Position numbers and translations under genes: made by a program
Notes under the pieces: generated by a model
What the model was told of the DNA's origin: nothing
The model's database searches: none
Seen by the model: the letters and a program-made list of their open reading frames with translations, nothing else
Part shown: positions 46,805 to 55,090 of the stretch, in pieces
Layout: each line of letters begins with the position of its first letter
How positions within the stretch are numbered: the stretch's first letter is position 1
Assembly (NCBI GenBank): GCA_963727835.1
Contig: CAVSIB010000026.1
Coordinates: 13,825 to 77,824 of the forward strand
Length of the DNA: 64,000 bases
DNA from: G026625185 sp963727835
GTDB lineage: Bacteria; Desulfobacterota; WTBG01; JAGOGO01
Direction: 5' to 3'

Positions 46805-48790
46805 CTAAAGCAAATTCACAAGTACTTCTGCCAGATCCTTCACTTCGATCTTATTTTCATATCCGGCTGTTTTTACTGCGTCCTCCAGCATGCTCATGCA
46901 GAAAGGACACACAGTTATAAGAAGCTCGGCACCTACCTCAGCCGCATCCCGAGCGCGAACCTCGGATATTTTTTCCTTGGCTTCGAATTCTTCCATCCAG
47001 ACCCGGCCACCGCCTCCACCGCAGCAAAAGCTGTTGCGCCGGTTTCTTTTCATTTCCACAAATTTAACCCCCGGGATCGCTTGGATAACCATCCGCGGAG
47101 CATCATAGATTCCGCAGTGCCTTCCCAGGTAGCAGGGATCGTGATAGGTTACCCGCTTTTCTAACTTTTTGGAAATTGTCAGCTTCTTTTCCTGGATCAG
47201 CCCTGCCAGGAGTTCAGTATAGTGCTGAATTTTTATTTCCGTCTCAGTTTGAATCTCAAGTTTCTTGCGATAAAGGGGGTATTCATCCCGCAACATCTTC
47301 AATCCATGGGGGCAAGTGGTCACGATCTCTTTAACGCCGCACTCTTCGAAAGTTTCGTAATTTTTCATGATCAGCTCTTCGAGGAGTCCTTCCTCGCCGA
47401 TCCTTTTTGCCATATCTCCACAACAGGATTCTTTGTTTCCGAGAATGCCAAAATCCAATCCTGCCTTAGTAAATACTCCCGCCGCGCTTCGGGCAATCTC
47501 CTGCAAACGGTTATCGTATGCAGACGCGCATCCCACGTAGTAAAGCAACGCTGCCTCTTCTCCTTTGGAAAGGTCTTTTATTCCCAAATCTTTTGCCCAT
47601 TCTATGCGTTTGTTCTTGGCCCCCTGATAAGGGTTTCCATACTTGAAAATCACTTCTAGCGTTGTCCCCACCATCGCCGGCACCTGGGTGCCTTCTTCTA
47701 CTTTAGACCTCCTGACTTCACGAATGATGTCCAAATTATTAATGGATAACGGGCACTCCTCCACACAAGCCCGACAGGTGGTGCACATCCATGCTTCTTC
47801 TCCCTGAATAACTTCGGTTTTGGGAATCTCGGCTATTGGTTTTTTTAACCATTCGTTTACTAAGCGTGAAATACTGTATTTTGCTTTCACATAAGTTTTT
47901 ATCTTCTGGTTCATTCCCCGAGGTGAGAGCGTTTCTCCGCTGAGATTTGAAGGACACTTCGTTTCACACCGATTACAGCGGGTACAGGCATCAAAGGCAA
48001 CAAGGTGTCGACGGCTAAATTCCTGGGTTAGTTTTTCTCTTTCTTCCAAAGTCACTACTTCTGGAGGAAGGGTTTCGATAATTACATTGAGAGAGCCGGC
48101 GATTACGTGAAAAAGTTTGGAAAAGGGCAGGTATCCGATAAACACCAGGCTTAAGACTGAATGGATCCACCAGATGGTGACATGCCATTGGAGCGCATCT
48201 CCTCCCCGGAGAAATCCGGCAAGGTATGCACCCACTGGTTCCCAGGGTAACCACGGTTCCGGTTTAGCTACTAGGCGATACCCTTCGATAAGAAAGCCCG
48301 TGATACCAATTGCAAGAAGTAAAAAGAGCATCAGGGGGTCTTCAAGAAGATTATTCATTTTTCCGGCCTTGATTAGATATCGTCGGATCAAGGCCATTAT
48401 CAGGCCGATAATAAATAACAGCCCAAAAACATCCAGGGCTAAAGAATAATAGAGGTATATCGGTCCTTTTAAAAAATGAAAAATATAATCATTAAAGGCT
48501 GACAATACAGTTCCCAAGAATAAGACAAAGAAGCCCCACATGATAAACATGTGCATAAGGCCTCCGAAGAGGTCTCCAGAAAAGACTTTGGCGTTTCCCA
48601 GAATTTGTTTTAGGGTTGCTGAAAAAATCTGCGAAAGATCTAACTTGTTTGCGCTGGGCCAGCCTTGCAACCAAACCCAGATATTCCGGTAACAACCACC
48701 GAGAAAAATCACTACTGAAAAAGCAGCCAGCAGATAAAAAACCCCGTGGTGGCTAATATTCCAAAACACTATTCGCTCAGCCATAATCAC
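46805..48790 (-). CDS. Membrane Fe-S oxidoreductase, HdrD/NarI-like (ETF:quinone oxidoreductase type)
   Basis: The N-terminal 240 residues hold about five membrane segments (FYLLAAFSVVIFLGG, MFIMWGFFVLFLGT, LFLLLAIGITGFLIEG) like NarI-type haem b subunits. Next come two 4Fe-4S motifs, CTRCNRCETKCP and CTTCRACVEECP, and then two CCG domains (YYVGCASAY...ESCCGD and HDPCYLGRHCG...FCCGGGGG). This is the architecture of the membrane enzyme that accepts electrons from EtfAB and reduces menaquinone in syntrophs and other anaerobes. Genes for EtfAB, acyl-CoA dehydrogenase and thiolase nearby support that role. At 661 aa it is complete. It could instead serve a heterodisulfide-like reaction. Confidence 0.85.
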   Translation of the reverse strand: MIMAERIVFWNISHHGVFYLLAAFSVVIFLGGCYRNIWVWLQGWPSANKLDLSQIFSATLKQILGNAKVFSGDLFGGLMHMFIMWGFFVLFLGTVLSAFNDYIFHFLKGPIYLYYSLALDVFGLLFIIGLIMALIRRYLIKAGKMNNLLEDPLMLFLLLAIGITGFLIEGYRLVAKPEPWLPWEPVGAYLAGFLRGGDALQWHVTIWWIHSVLSLVFIGYLPFSKLFHVIAGSLNVIIETLPPEVVTLEEREKLTQEFSRRHLVAFDACTRCNRCETKCPSNLSGETLSPRGMNQKIKTYVKAKYSISRLVNEWLKKPIAEIPKTEVIQGEEAWMCTTCRACVEECPLSINNLDIIREVRRSKVEEGTQVPAMVGTTLEVIFKYGNPYQGAKNKRIEWAKDLGIKDLSKGEEAALLYYVGCASAYDNRLQEIARSAAGVFTKAGLDFGILGNKESCCGDMAKRIGEEGLLEELIMKNYETFEECGVKEIVTTCPHGLKMLRDEYPLYRKKLEIQTETEIKIQHYTELLAGLIQEKKLTISKKLEKRVTYHDPCYLGRHCGIYDAPRMVIQAIPGVKFVEMKRNRRNSFCCGGGGGRVWMEEFEAKEKISEVRARDAAEVGAELLITVCPFCMSMLEDAVKTAGYENKIEVKDLAEVLVNLL

Positions 48791-48877
48791 ACCTTTCCTA
48801 TCTGTGCATTCTTACGCTGGTTTAAAAATATTAACTTAAGGTTTCGCCCCCCCTTTTTTTATTAGGTTGAACGTGTA

Positions 48878-49465
48878 TCAACCGTTAAACACTATCCCTT
48901 CGAATAATGACTCATTGCTTGTTTCGATGGCTTTTTTCATTGCAAAAACATAGTCGGGTCTCACTTCATTTTGCCAACGCGGATAACCTCCTCGCCAGAC
49001 ATATTGAATTAATTCATGAAACGAGTCCCAGCTAAAGGAGTAATCACCAATGGAAACCTTCTTTCTGTCTTCATTGATAATCACAGCAATATCAATCGCC
49101 GTGGCAAAATGTTGGATTAGATTTTCTACGGTTTTCCGATTCTTAGCTCCGTCGGGTTTCTGTTTGAAGCCCTCCGGCAGGGCAGGGAAGGGAAACAGTT
49201 TATAGACTTCCCCGATGAACCCTTGAAAGATAACTCCGTGAATAGCGCCCATCAGATTTCCGATATCGGAAGGGCGTTCAATATAATAAACGTGCCAGAT
49301 ATTCCCTTTGGAATCGGCTTCCTTTCTCTCAGATAGGTTCGAAATGTACTTGCAGAATTCACTCGCAAAGAAAAAGTAATGCTCTAGGAGAAGCATGTCA
49401 CTTTCTATGTTGAAAAAGCCAAACGCAATCGGGCCATGACTGAGCGATTGAAATTCAAGGGGCAT
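48878..49465 (-). CDS. Conserved-looking hypothetical protein, 195 aa
   Basis: I do not recognise a family. The sequence is soluble and mixed alpha/beta: EFQSLSHGPIAFGFFNIESDMLLLEHYFFFASEF, then GNLMGAIHGVIFQGFIGEVYKLFPFPALPEGFKQKP, and RWQNEVRPDYVFAMKKAIETSN. It has no signal, membrane segment or cysteine pair. It lies in the catabolic cluster, 22 bases downstream of the dehydrogenase/hydratase fusion and before the Fe-S oxidoreductase, so a role in beta-oxidation electron flow is plausible but unproven. Confidence 0.6.
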   Translation of the reverse strand: MPLEFQSLSHGPIAFGFFNIESDMLLLEHYFFFASEFCKYISNLSERKEADSKGNIWHVYYIERPSDIGNLMGAIHGVIFQGFIGEVYKLFPFPALPEGFKQKPDGAKNRKTVENLIQHFATAIDIAVIINEDRKKVSIGDYSFSWDSFHELIQYVWRGGYPRWQNEVRPDYVFAMKKAIETSNESLFEGIVFNG

Positions 49466-49486
49466 TTTGGGGCCTTTTATGAGCGG

Positions 49487-51511
49487 TTACTTTTTATAAG
49501 TTGGCGTCCTTCGTTCCTGAAACGCGGATATCCCTTCTTTTGCTGCTTCAGTGCAGGCTATGGCGCCAAAGCCTCGATAGCCGATTTCCAGAGCTTCCTG
49601 AAAGGTGTTGGCAGCAGCGCCATCTTTAATGGTTTTCTCGACAATAGAAACTGCTTCGCAACTCAGGGCAAGCTTTCCGGCCATGGGATTTTCGACCGTC
49701 TGAATCGCCTCGAGAGCAACTTTGCCATCGGGAATCCTCGGTATTTTTCCCTGGAGGTTGTTAACTTCCTCAATCGCAGCTTTAACCGTGCTGAAATAGT
49801 CATCAGCAACTTTTTTTACCATCCCGAAGTTTTGAGCTTCCTGAACTTTTACGGATTTTCCTAATCGTAACATTTGATGAAAAACCGTGGCTGCCTGAGG
49901 CCATTTTCGGTAAGGGACAACACACCCTCCGATGCCCGGAAGGATTCCCAGCGTAATCTCGGGGAACTGGAAAGAAGCATTTTTGCTTGCCACGATGCTA
50001 TGACAACGAATAGCAATTTCCAATCCTCCTCCTAAAGCCAGGCCGTTTACCGCTGCGACAACCGGTTTTTGCATGGTGTCAATGTATACCAATAGATTAG
50101 AGCAATCCCGAGCAAACGCGGCAGAGGCACCAGCGTTTCCGAGCATCTCGGGAAATTTGCCGATTTCCGCACCCGCGCAAAACGCTCGGTCACCATATCC
50201 GGTGATAACGAATCCTTTGATGGCATTATTTGCGACATCTTCTTGAATGGCCGACAAGATTTCGTTATTCACCTCATCGTTAAGGGCATTCATAAACTGA
50301 GGCCTTCTGATGGTGATGATTTTTACTCCCTCTATGACATCGATCAGAATGTGACGTCGAAAATTCTGGTACGTAGTAAACGGTTTTATGGGACCAGGAA
50401 ACCCCGGTCGGTCTTTTTGAAAGGTTTCGATAATGCGTTTGGTTTCGGATTCACCCAGATCTCTCATGACATCCAAAGGACCTTTTTTAAATCCCAGCGC
50501 CATTTGGCACCCCAAATTGAGGTCCCCGGGAGTGCCGATACCGCGGTTCAGAATATCGAACGACTGGGATAAGAGAATGCCTAAAAGCCGATCCCTTATT
50601 TTCTTGCTGGTAGCTTGAGGAACCTCCAGAGGATCCCCCATGTTGATGGTTTTCCAGCGATCAACTGAGTTGAATACTTTTGCCGGGCGGTAATGCTCAC
50701 CTTCCTCCATTTGGAGGGTATTGGTTTCAGCGATGATCGGGTTTCCATTGGCCATATTAAGGACAAAAAACGGTCCGGCGAAAACAAACTCTTCTGCAAC
50801 TTTATCAATTTGGCTGGCGGTAGCATCATTCAAAAGGTAGGCGGCATCATTACACCAGTTGTCAAAGATTCTGTCTAAGATAAAACAGATCACGTTTTCC
50901 GAGACGATAGGTGTTTTTCCTGTTATACAGAACATCCAGCAGAGGTAATCAACGATTTTTTGATCAGCTTTTTCCCAGGTTATAACTTCTACTGCCGGAT
51001 TACGCCAGGCAGGGGCAAAAAAATGGGTGACCGTTGCTCTTTCAGGATTTTTCATTTCCGAAAAGATTCGATCCGCGGGGATTGAGCTGGTGTTAGAGGT
51101 TATGATTGTTTCCGGGGACACCATTTCTTCCACCATTTTAAATATTTTTTTCTTCAGAGAAATACTTTCGGTGGCGGCTTCGATAACCAGATCACAATTT
51201 TTTATGGTAGCATAGTCTTGGGTATAGGAAATATTTTCCAGAATTTTTTTCCCTTTATCTTCCGTCAGCTTCTTTTTCTTAATCGCTTTATCCACGTATC
51301 CCTGATAGCGCTTCTCCGCGCTTTTCAGAGGTTCTGCAACCACATCAATCAGAACAAGCTCCATATCCACAAGAGCGCTTTTCAAATAGTAGCCAATATC
51401 CGGTCCGATAGTACCCGCCCCAATGAGCGCTACTTTTTTAGGAAGAGGGCGGTCGGGTTTGAAGAGTAGGGGATTGGTGAAATTGGGGTAAAGCCTTGAT
51501 CGATAGTCCAT
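49487..51511 (-). CDS. 3-hydroxyacyl-CoA dehydrogenase / enoyl-CoA hydratase fusion
   Basis: Residues 1-380 are a 3-hydroxyacyl-CoA dehydrogenase: NAD site KVALIGAGTIGPDIGYYLKSA, ETIITSNTSSIPADRI, ATVTHFFAPAWRNPAVEVI with the catalytic His. Residues 390-674 are a crotonase-fold hydratase: GFVITGYGDRAFCAGAEIGKFPEM and VNGLALGGGLEIAIRC form the oxyanion region. The order is dehydrogenase first, the opposite of bacterial FadB, and like some archaeal two-domain enzymes. It catalyses hydration and NAD-linked oxidation in beta-oxidation. At 674 aa it is intact. EtfA lies 180 bp upstream. Confidence 0.88.
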   Translation of the reverse strand: MDYRSRLYPNFTNPLLFKPDRPLPKKVALIGAGTIGPDIGYYLKSALVDMELVLIDVVAEPLKSAEKRYQGYVDKAIKKKKLTEDKGKKILENISYTQDYATIKNCDLVIEAATESISLKKKIFKMVEEMVSPETIITSNTSSIPADRIFSEMKNPERATVTHFFAPAWRNPAVEVITWEKADQKIVDYLCWMFCITGKTPIVSENVICFILDRIFDNWCNDAAYLLNDATASQIDKVAEEFVFAGPFFVLNMANGNPIIAETNTLQMEEGEHYRPAKVFNSVDRWKTINMGDPLEVPQATSKKIRDRLLGILLSQSFDILNRGIGTPGDLNLGCQMALGFKKGPLDVMRDLGESETKRIIETFQKDRPGFPGPIKPFTTYQNFRRHILIDVIEGVKIITIRRPQFMNALNDEVNNEILSAIQEDVANNAIKGFVITGYGDRAFCAGAEIGKFPEMLGNAGASAAFARDCSNLLVYIDTMQKPVVAAVNGLALGGGLEIAIRCHSIVASKNASFQFPEITLGILPGIGGCVVPYRKWPQAATVFHQMLRLGKSVKVQEAQNFGMVKKVADDYFSTVKAAIEEVNNLQGKIPRIPDGKVALEAIQTVENPMAGKLALSCEAVSIVEKTIKDGAAANTFQEALEIGYRGFGAIACTEAAKEGISAFQERRTPTYKK

Positions 51512-51691
51512 AGTAGCCTCCTTTTGTTACCTTCGATAAAGCAGAGAAAAAAGTTTTTTGGTTATCATCCTCCGTGGTTGCAAAAAGAACCCTGCAGATC
51601 GCAACAGTTTTTATTCTTGCTCTAACCTGTTAAATGAGCTCCTGAACAGCTCCGGATCGATCGGGTGGATGAGAAAAGACTCACCCTTATT

Positions 51692-52669
51692 TTACGCTCT
51701 GAGAGCCTTTGCTTTTTCAGTTAACGCGGGCAATACTTTAAAGAGATCATCGACGATTCCGTACTGAGCAACATTGAAGATAGGGGCTTTAGGGTCTTTA
51801 TTGACCGCAATGATGGTGCCGGAGTTTTTCATTCCCGCCACATGCTGAAACGCGCCGCTTATTCCCAACGCGATATATACCTTGGGCTTTACGGTTTTTC
51901 CGGAGGTGCCGACCTGCCGTTCTTTCGGGAGCCACTTTTTGTCAACCACCGGGCGAGAACAGGACAATGTTGCTCCTAAGGCCTTGGCCAAAGCTTCGGC
52001 TAAAGGAATGTTTTCCGCATCCCCGATACCCCGTCCCACGGAAACCAGGATGTCGGCCCGGGTGATATCAACCTCACCGGCAGCGGCTTCAAGAAACTCA
52101 ACAAACTTCCGCGCCTGTATCTCCGTGGTTAAAGGAGAAGGAACGGACATGACTTCGCCGTCGTAAGCGGCATCGATCTCAGCCGGGAAAGAACCAGGAC
52201 GAAGCGTGACCAGACAGTTCTTTGCCCCCCGAAATCCAATGCGGGCATTAACTTTGTCAGAATACATTTTGCGGGTTGCTTCGATGCCGTCATTTCCAAC
52301 TTCCACGTCAACGCAGTCGGTAGCTAAAGGCCATTTAAGGGCGGCTGAAAGCCGGGGAGCGAACTCCATCCCGTACGATGTGTGGCCCATGAGTAACAGC
52401 GAGGGAGCTTTTTCAGTTGCAAGGGCGCTCAGCACTGCTTGATAGGTGAGCGCATTGTACTGTTCTAACTGCTTATCCTCAATAGTCAGTATCTTGGAAG
52501 CGTATTTCTTTACCTTGTCAACATACGCCTTGGCATCCGATGCTAAGATGACGGCACTGAGCTCTTGATTTAATTTTTCAGCCACCATTCGGCCTTTGCC
52601 TAACATTTCATAGCTTATTTCACGGATTTCTCCGCGTCGATGTTCGATTAACACCCAGATTCCGCTCAT
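51692..52669 (-). CDS. etfA: Electron transfer flavoprotein alpha subunit
   Basis: EtfA binds FAD. The N-terminal part begins GIWVLIEHRRGEIREISYEMLGKGR. The C-terminal FAD domain has ADILVSVGRGIGDAENIPLAEALAKALGATLSCSRPVVDKKWLPKERQVGTSGKTVKPKVYIALGISGAFQHVAGMKNSGTIIAVNKDPKAPIF, the diagnostic signature. At 325 aa it is full length. It starts two bases after etfB. The pair accepts electrons from acyl-CoA dehydrogenase and donates them to the membrane oxidoreductase. Confidence 0.95.
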   Translation of the reverse strand: MSGIWVLIEHRRGEIREISYEMLGKGRMVAEKLNQELSAVILASDAKAYVDKVKKYASKILTIEDKQLEQYNALTYQAVLSALATEKAPSLLLMGHTSYGMEFAPRLSAALKWPLATDCVDVEVGNDGIEATRKMYSDKVNARIGFRGAKNCLVTLRPGSFPAEIDAAYDGEVMSVPSPLTTEIQARKFVEFLEAAAGEVDITRADILVSVGRGIGDAENIPLAEALAKALGATLSCSRPVVDKKWLPKERQVGTSGKTVKPKVYIALGISGAFQHVAGMKNSGTIIAVNKDPKAPIFNVAQYGIVDDLFKVLPALTEKAKALRA

Positions 52670-52670
52670 G

Positions 52671-53462
52671 TTATAGCCCTCCTTTTTCTTTCAAGATCTC
52701 GATTACTTTTACCGAAACATCATCAGGGCTTCCTTTAAAAATTTCTGCTACCTTGCCTGTTGGTGGCAGAAACAATTCTTTCAACTCGGTTAAAGAGCCT
52801 GCTGGCCCACAATCCTCTGGCGCAAGGGAAATATCATTGCGGCTGAGTTCTCGAAGTCCTTTGCTTTTTGCCTTGCGAATCCCCATAATGGATACATAGC
52901 GTGGTTCATTGATACCGGTTTGGATGGCAAGGACAGCGGGTAACTCAAGGGAAACCACTTCTTCCATGCCGCCCTCCAGTTCCCGATGAACCTGGGCTTT
53001 TTTGTCCTGGATGGTGAGCTTGGTTACCATGGTGGCATGAGGAACGTGAAAAAGTTCAGCGAGAATCGGGCCGACCTGGCCGTAGCCGTCGTCTCCGGCC
53101 TGAACTCCGGTAAGCAGAAGGTCAAAGGGCTTATCTTTTAAAGCAGCATGTAAAGCCCGGGCAGTAGCATAAGGATCACCGCCGAAAAGTGCCGGATCGC
53201 TTAAATGCAATGCCTCATCTGCTCCCATGGCCAAAGACCGTCTCAAGGTGTCCTGGGATTCCTGAGGTCCGAGGGTAACCACGGTAATCGTTCCGCCGCC
53301 CTGGCTTTCTTTAATGCGGACCGCTTCTTCAACCGCATAGTTATCCCATTCATTGATGTCGTATACCAAATCTTCAGTGCGAATACTTTTGCCCGACTTA
53401 TCAATGGCAATTTCTGCTTCTGAGGTCTCAGGTACTCGCTTTACACAGACTATTATGTTCAT
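52671..53462 (-). CDS. etfB: Electron transfer flavoprotein beta subunit
   Basis: EtfB binds AMP in classical ETF, or FAD in bifurcating forms. Seen are IIVCVKRVPETSEAEIAIDKSGKSI, NEWDNYAVEEAVRIKE, the signature region VTLGPQESQDTLRRSLAMGADEALHLSD, and DLLLTGVQAGDDGYGQVGPILAELF. At 263 aa it is normal. A perfect hairpin lies 93 bp upstream, between it and the thiolase. Whether this ETF bifurcates cannot be judged from motif inspection alone. Confidence 0.95.
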   Translation of the reverse strand: MNIIVCVKRVPETSEAEIAIDKSGKSIRTEDLVYDINEWDNYAVEEAVRIKESQGGGTITVVTLGPQESQDTLRRSLAMGADEALHLSDPALFGGDPYATARALHAALKDKPFDLLLTGVQAGDDGYGQVGPILAELFHVPHATMVTKLTIQDKKAQVHRELEGGMEEVVSLELPAVLAIQTGINEPRYVSIMGIRKAKSKGLRELSRNDISLAPEDCGPAGSLTELKELFLPPTGKVAEIFKGSPDDVSVKVIEILKEKGGL

Positions 53463-53554
53463 AAGGACCTCCTGACTTTAAACATTCCCGTAATTTTTTT
53501 GGTTATCCGTTCTTGATTTTATCAACACCCAATGGTTGTGAAATTTTGTTTTGT

Positions 53555-53584
53555 ATGTTGCCGCCCGTGAACGGGCGGCAACAT
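53555..53584. repeat. Perfect 14-bp palindromic hairpin between thiolase and etfB
   Basis: ATGTTGCCGCCCGT and ACGGGCGGCAACAT are perfect inverted copies separated by two bases. There is no T run on either side, so it is not a classical terminator. It may stabilise the downstream mRNA end, attenuate read-through, or be a palindromic repeat. No second copy was noticed. Confidence 0.7.
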
Positions 53585-53661
53585 GATTGAGGAGGAGAGA
53601 TAGAAAAAACAAGCGAAACAACTATTTAATTTTCAACAAAAAAACATTCAAGGAAAGGTGC

Positions 53662-54861
53662 TCAACCCGTGACCTTCACGATCATCGCTGCGCCAGTATC
53701 TCCTGCGGCGCACCCGGCAAACATTCCATAACCACCACCCCGTATAACCAATTCTTCAATCAACTCAATAATCAGACGGCCGGCCGTAGGTCCCTGGGGA
53801 TGTCCAAAAATAATCGAGCTCCCGTAGTTGTTCATTGCCATAACATCAATTCCGAATTCCCGGGCGAAATAGAGGTCATTGATTACGAACGGGTTATGGG
53901 ATTTATGTGCTTTTATGTCTTTTATGGAAAGGCCGGCTTTTTCTAAAGCCATTCTTGCTGCCGGGACCGGGGCCATTCCCATATGCGCCTTAGGTGCGCG
54001 GGCATACCCATAAGAAATGATTTGAGCTTCGACTTTTGGATCAGCGCTGAGCTCGCGGGCTTTTTCTTTTGTGGTTACAATGATCCCGCAGTTTCCGTCA
54101 GCCGGATGCGTCTGGGAACCGAAAGTGAGCACTCCGCCAGGGATTACCGGTTTAAGGCTCGCCAGCCCCTCTTTGGTGGTGGGCGTTATCCCTTCATCAG
54201 TCTCCAGGACGCCGACTTCCTTTTTGCCTTTTTTAAATTCTATAGGGAACATGTAGCGCTTCTGAAATGCTCGATCTTTGGCTAAAGCATCCATATACTG
54301 CTCATATCGTTTCAGCGTTACTGCATCACAGTCTTCCTTGGTAACTCCCCCTTTCGTCAGTTTGGCAACGTTTTCTGCCGTCTCTATCATTGGTTTCTGT
54401 CCCCAGGGATCAAAATTGAAGTTGTCAAGCACCCAGTTTTCGACCACGACCTGGCCTCCCTGCCCCATGGGATTTGGCCAGATCGTATGGGGGCCGTTGG
54501 AGACCCTGTCGGTCATAAGACAACAGACGTTAGAATACAACCCACAGTCAACGCCCAAAGCCGCTTGATTGACCACTGTTACCGATGTGGTACAAGCCTG
54601 AGAAATAAGCAATGCCGAGATGTCGGGATTACCCATGAGGGCGGCTGCCCACTGGGCTGAGTAAAAGGTGTGGCGCTGGGTTACGGTTTTTCCGAGAAAG
54701 AGGTAATCAAACATTTTGGGGTCAAACTTTTTTGCCGCAAGCCATTTTTTTGCGGTTGCTGCAACCAGCTCAACCGGATGTTCACATTGAAGGCTTCCCT
54801 GCCAGCGAGAAAAGGGGGAACTGTAATAACCGCGATAGGGGATAAATACTTTTGAGTACAT
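53662..54861 (-). CDS. Thiolase-superfamily acyltransferase with variant active-site motif
   Basis: The acylated Cys is residue 90 in LISQACTTSV. His 354 is in FGHPQGPTAGR, where most thiolases have GHPLG-x-SG. The second Cys is 384 in GCAAGDTGAA. The position of the usual NEAF motif reads SHNPF (His322-Asn323). The family cleaves or joins acyl-CoAs; the changes suggest a substrate other than plain acetoacetyl-CoA, as in SCP-x-like and archaeal thiolases. At 399 aa it is complete. It lies between the radical SAM gene and etfB. Confidence 0.85.
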   Translation of the reverse strand: MYSKVFIPYRGYYSSPFSRWQGSLQCEHPVELVAATAKKWLAAKKFDPKMFDYLFLGKTVTQRHTFYSAQWAAALMGNPDISALLISQACTTSVTVVNQAALGVDCGLYSNVCCLMTDRVSNGPHTIWPNPMGQGGQVVVENWVLDNFNFDPWGQKPMIETAENVAKLTKGGVTKEDCDAVTLKRYEQYMDALAKDRAFQKRYMFPIEFKKGKKEVGVLETDEGITPTTKEGLASLKPVIPGGVLTFGSQTHPADGNCGIIVTTKEKARELSADPKVEAQIISYGYARAPKAHMGMAPVPAARMALEKAGLSIKDIKAHKSHNPFVINDLYFAREFGIDVMAMNNYGSSIIFGHPQGPTAGRLIIELIEELVIRGGGYGMFAGCAAGDTGAAMIVKVTG

Positions 54862-54882
54862 GGCTAAATGCTCCTTTCTTTA

Positions 54883-54894
54883 TTAGACGCTAAT
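54883..54894 (-). promoter_or_regulatory. Shared motif upstream of the thiolase ribosome site
   Basis: On the coding strand ATTAGCGTCTAA is followed within about ten bases by AAAGGAG. It matches the site upstream of the acyl-CoA dehydrogenase gene (46680-46692) at all but one inserted base. The two genes are 8 kb apart in one cluster, so common regulation is plausible. Confidence 0.4.
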
Positions 54895-55009
54895 GCTAAT
54901 CATTTTTTTCCCAAAACAGATTACTTACAAAAGCTATGCCAGATAAACATAAAGCATAATATGTTGATATTTCAAATTTCTTTCCAACTACAGCCTAAAA
55001 ATATGCGGT

Positions 55010-55050
55010 AAAAAGAAAGATTTTTTCCAAGTTTATTGAAAGAATCTTTC
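55010..55050 (-). terminator. Weak terminator-like stem downstream of the radical SAM gene
   Basis: GAAAGATT (55015-55022) and AATCTTTC (55043-55050) are inverted with a 20-base loop. On the leftward strand the stem is followed by four T or so. The stem is AT-rich, so termination would be partial; it could separate the radical SAM pair from the thiolase transcript. Confidence 0.3.
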
Positions 55051-55090
55051 ACCCAGAACTTTACAGCCGAAAGAAAGATAACCCTTCTTT

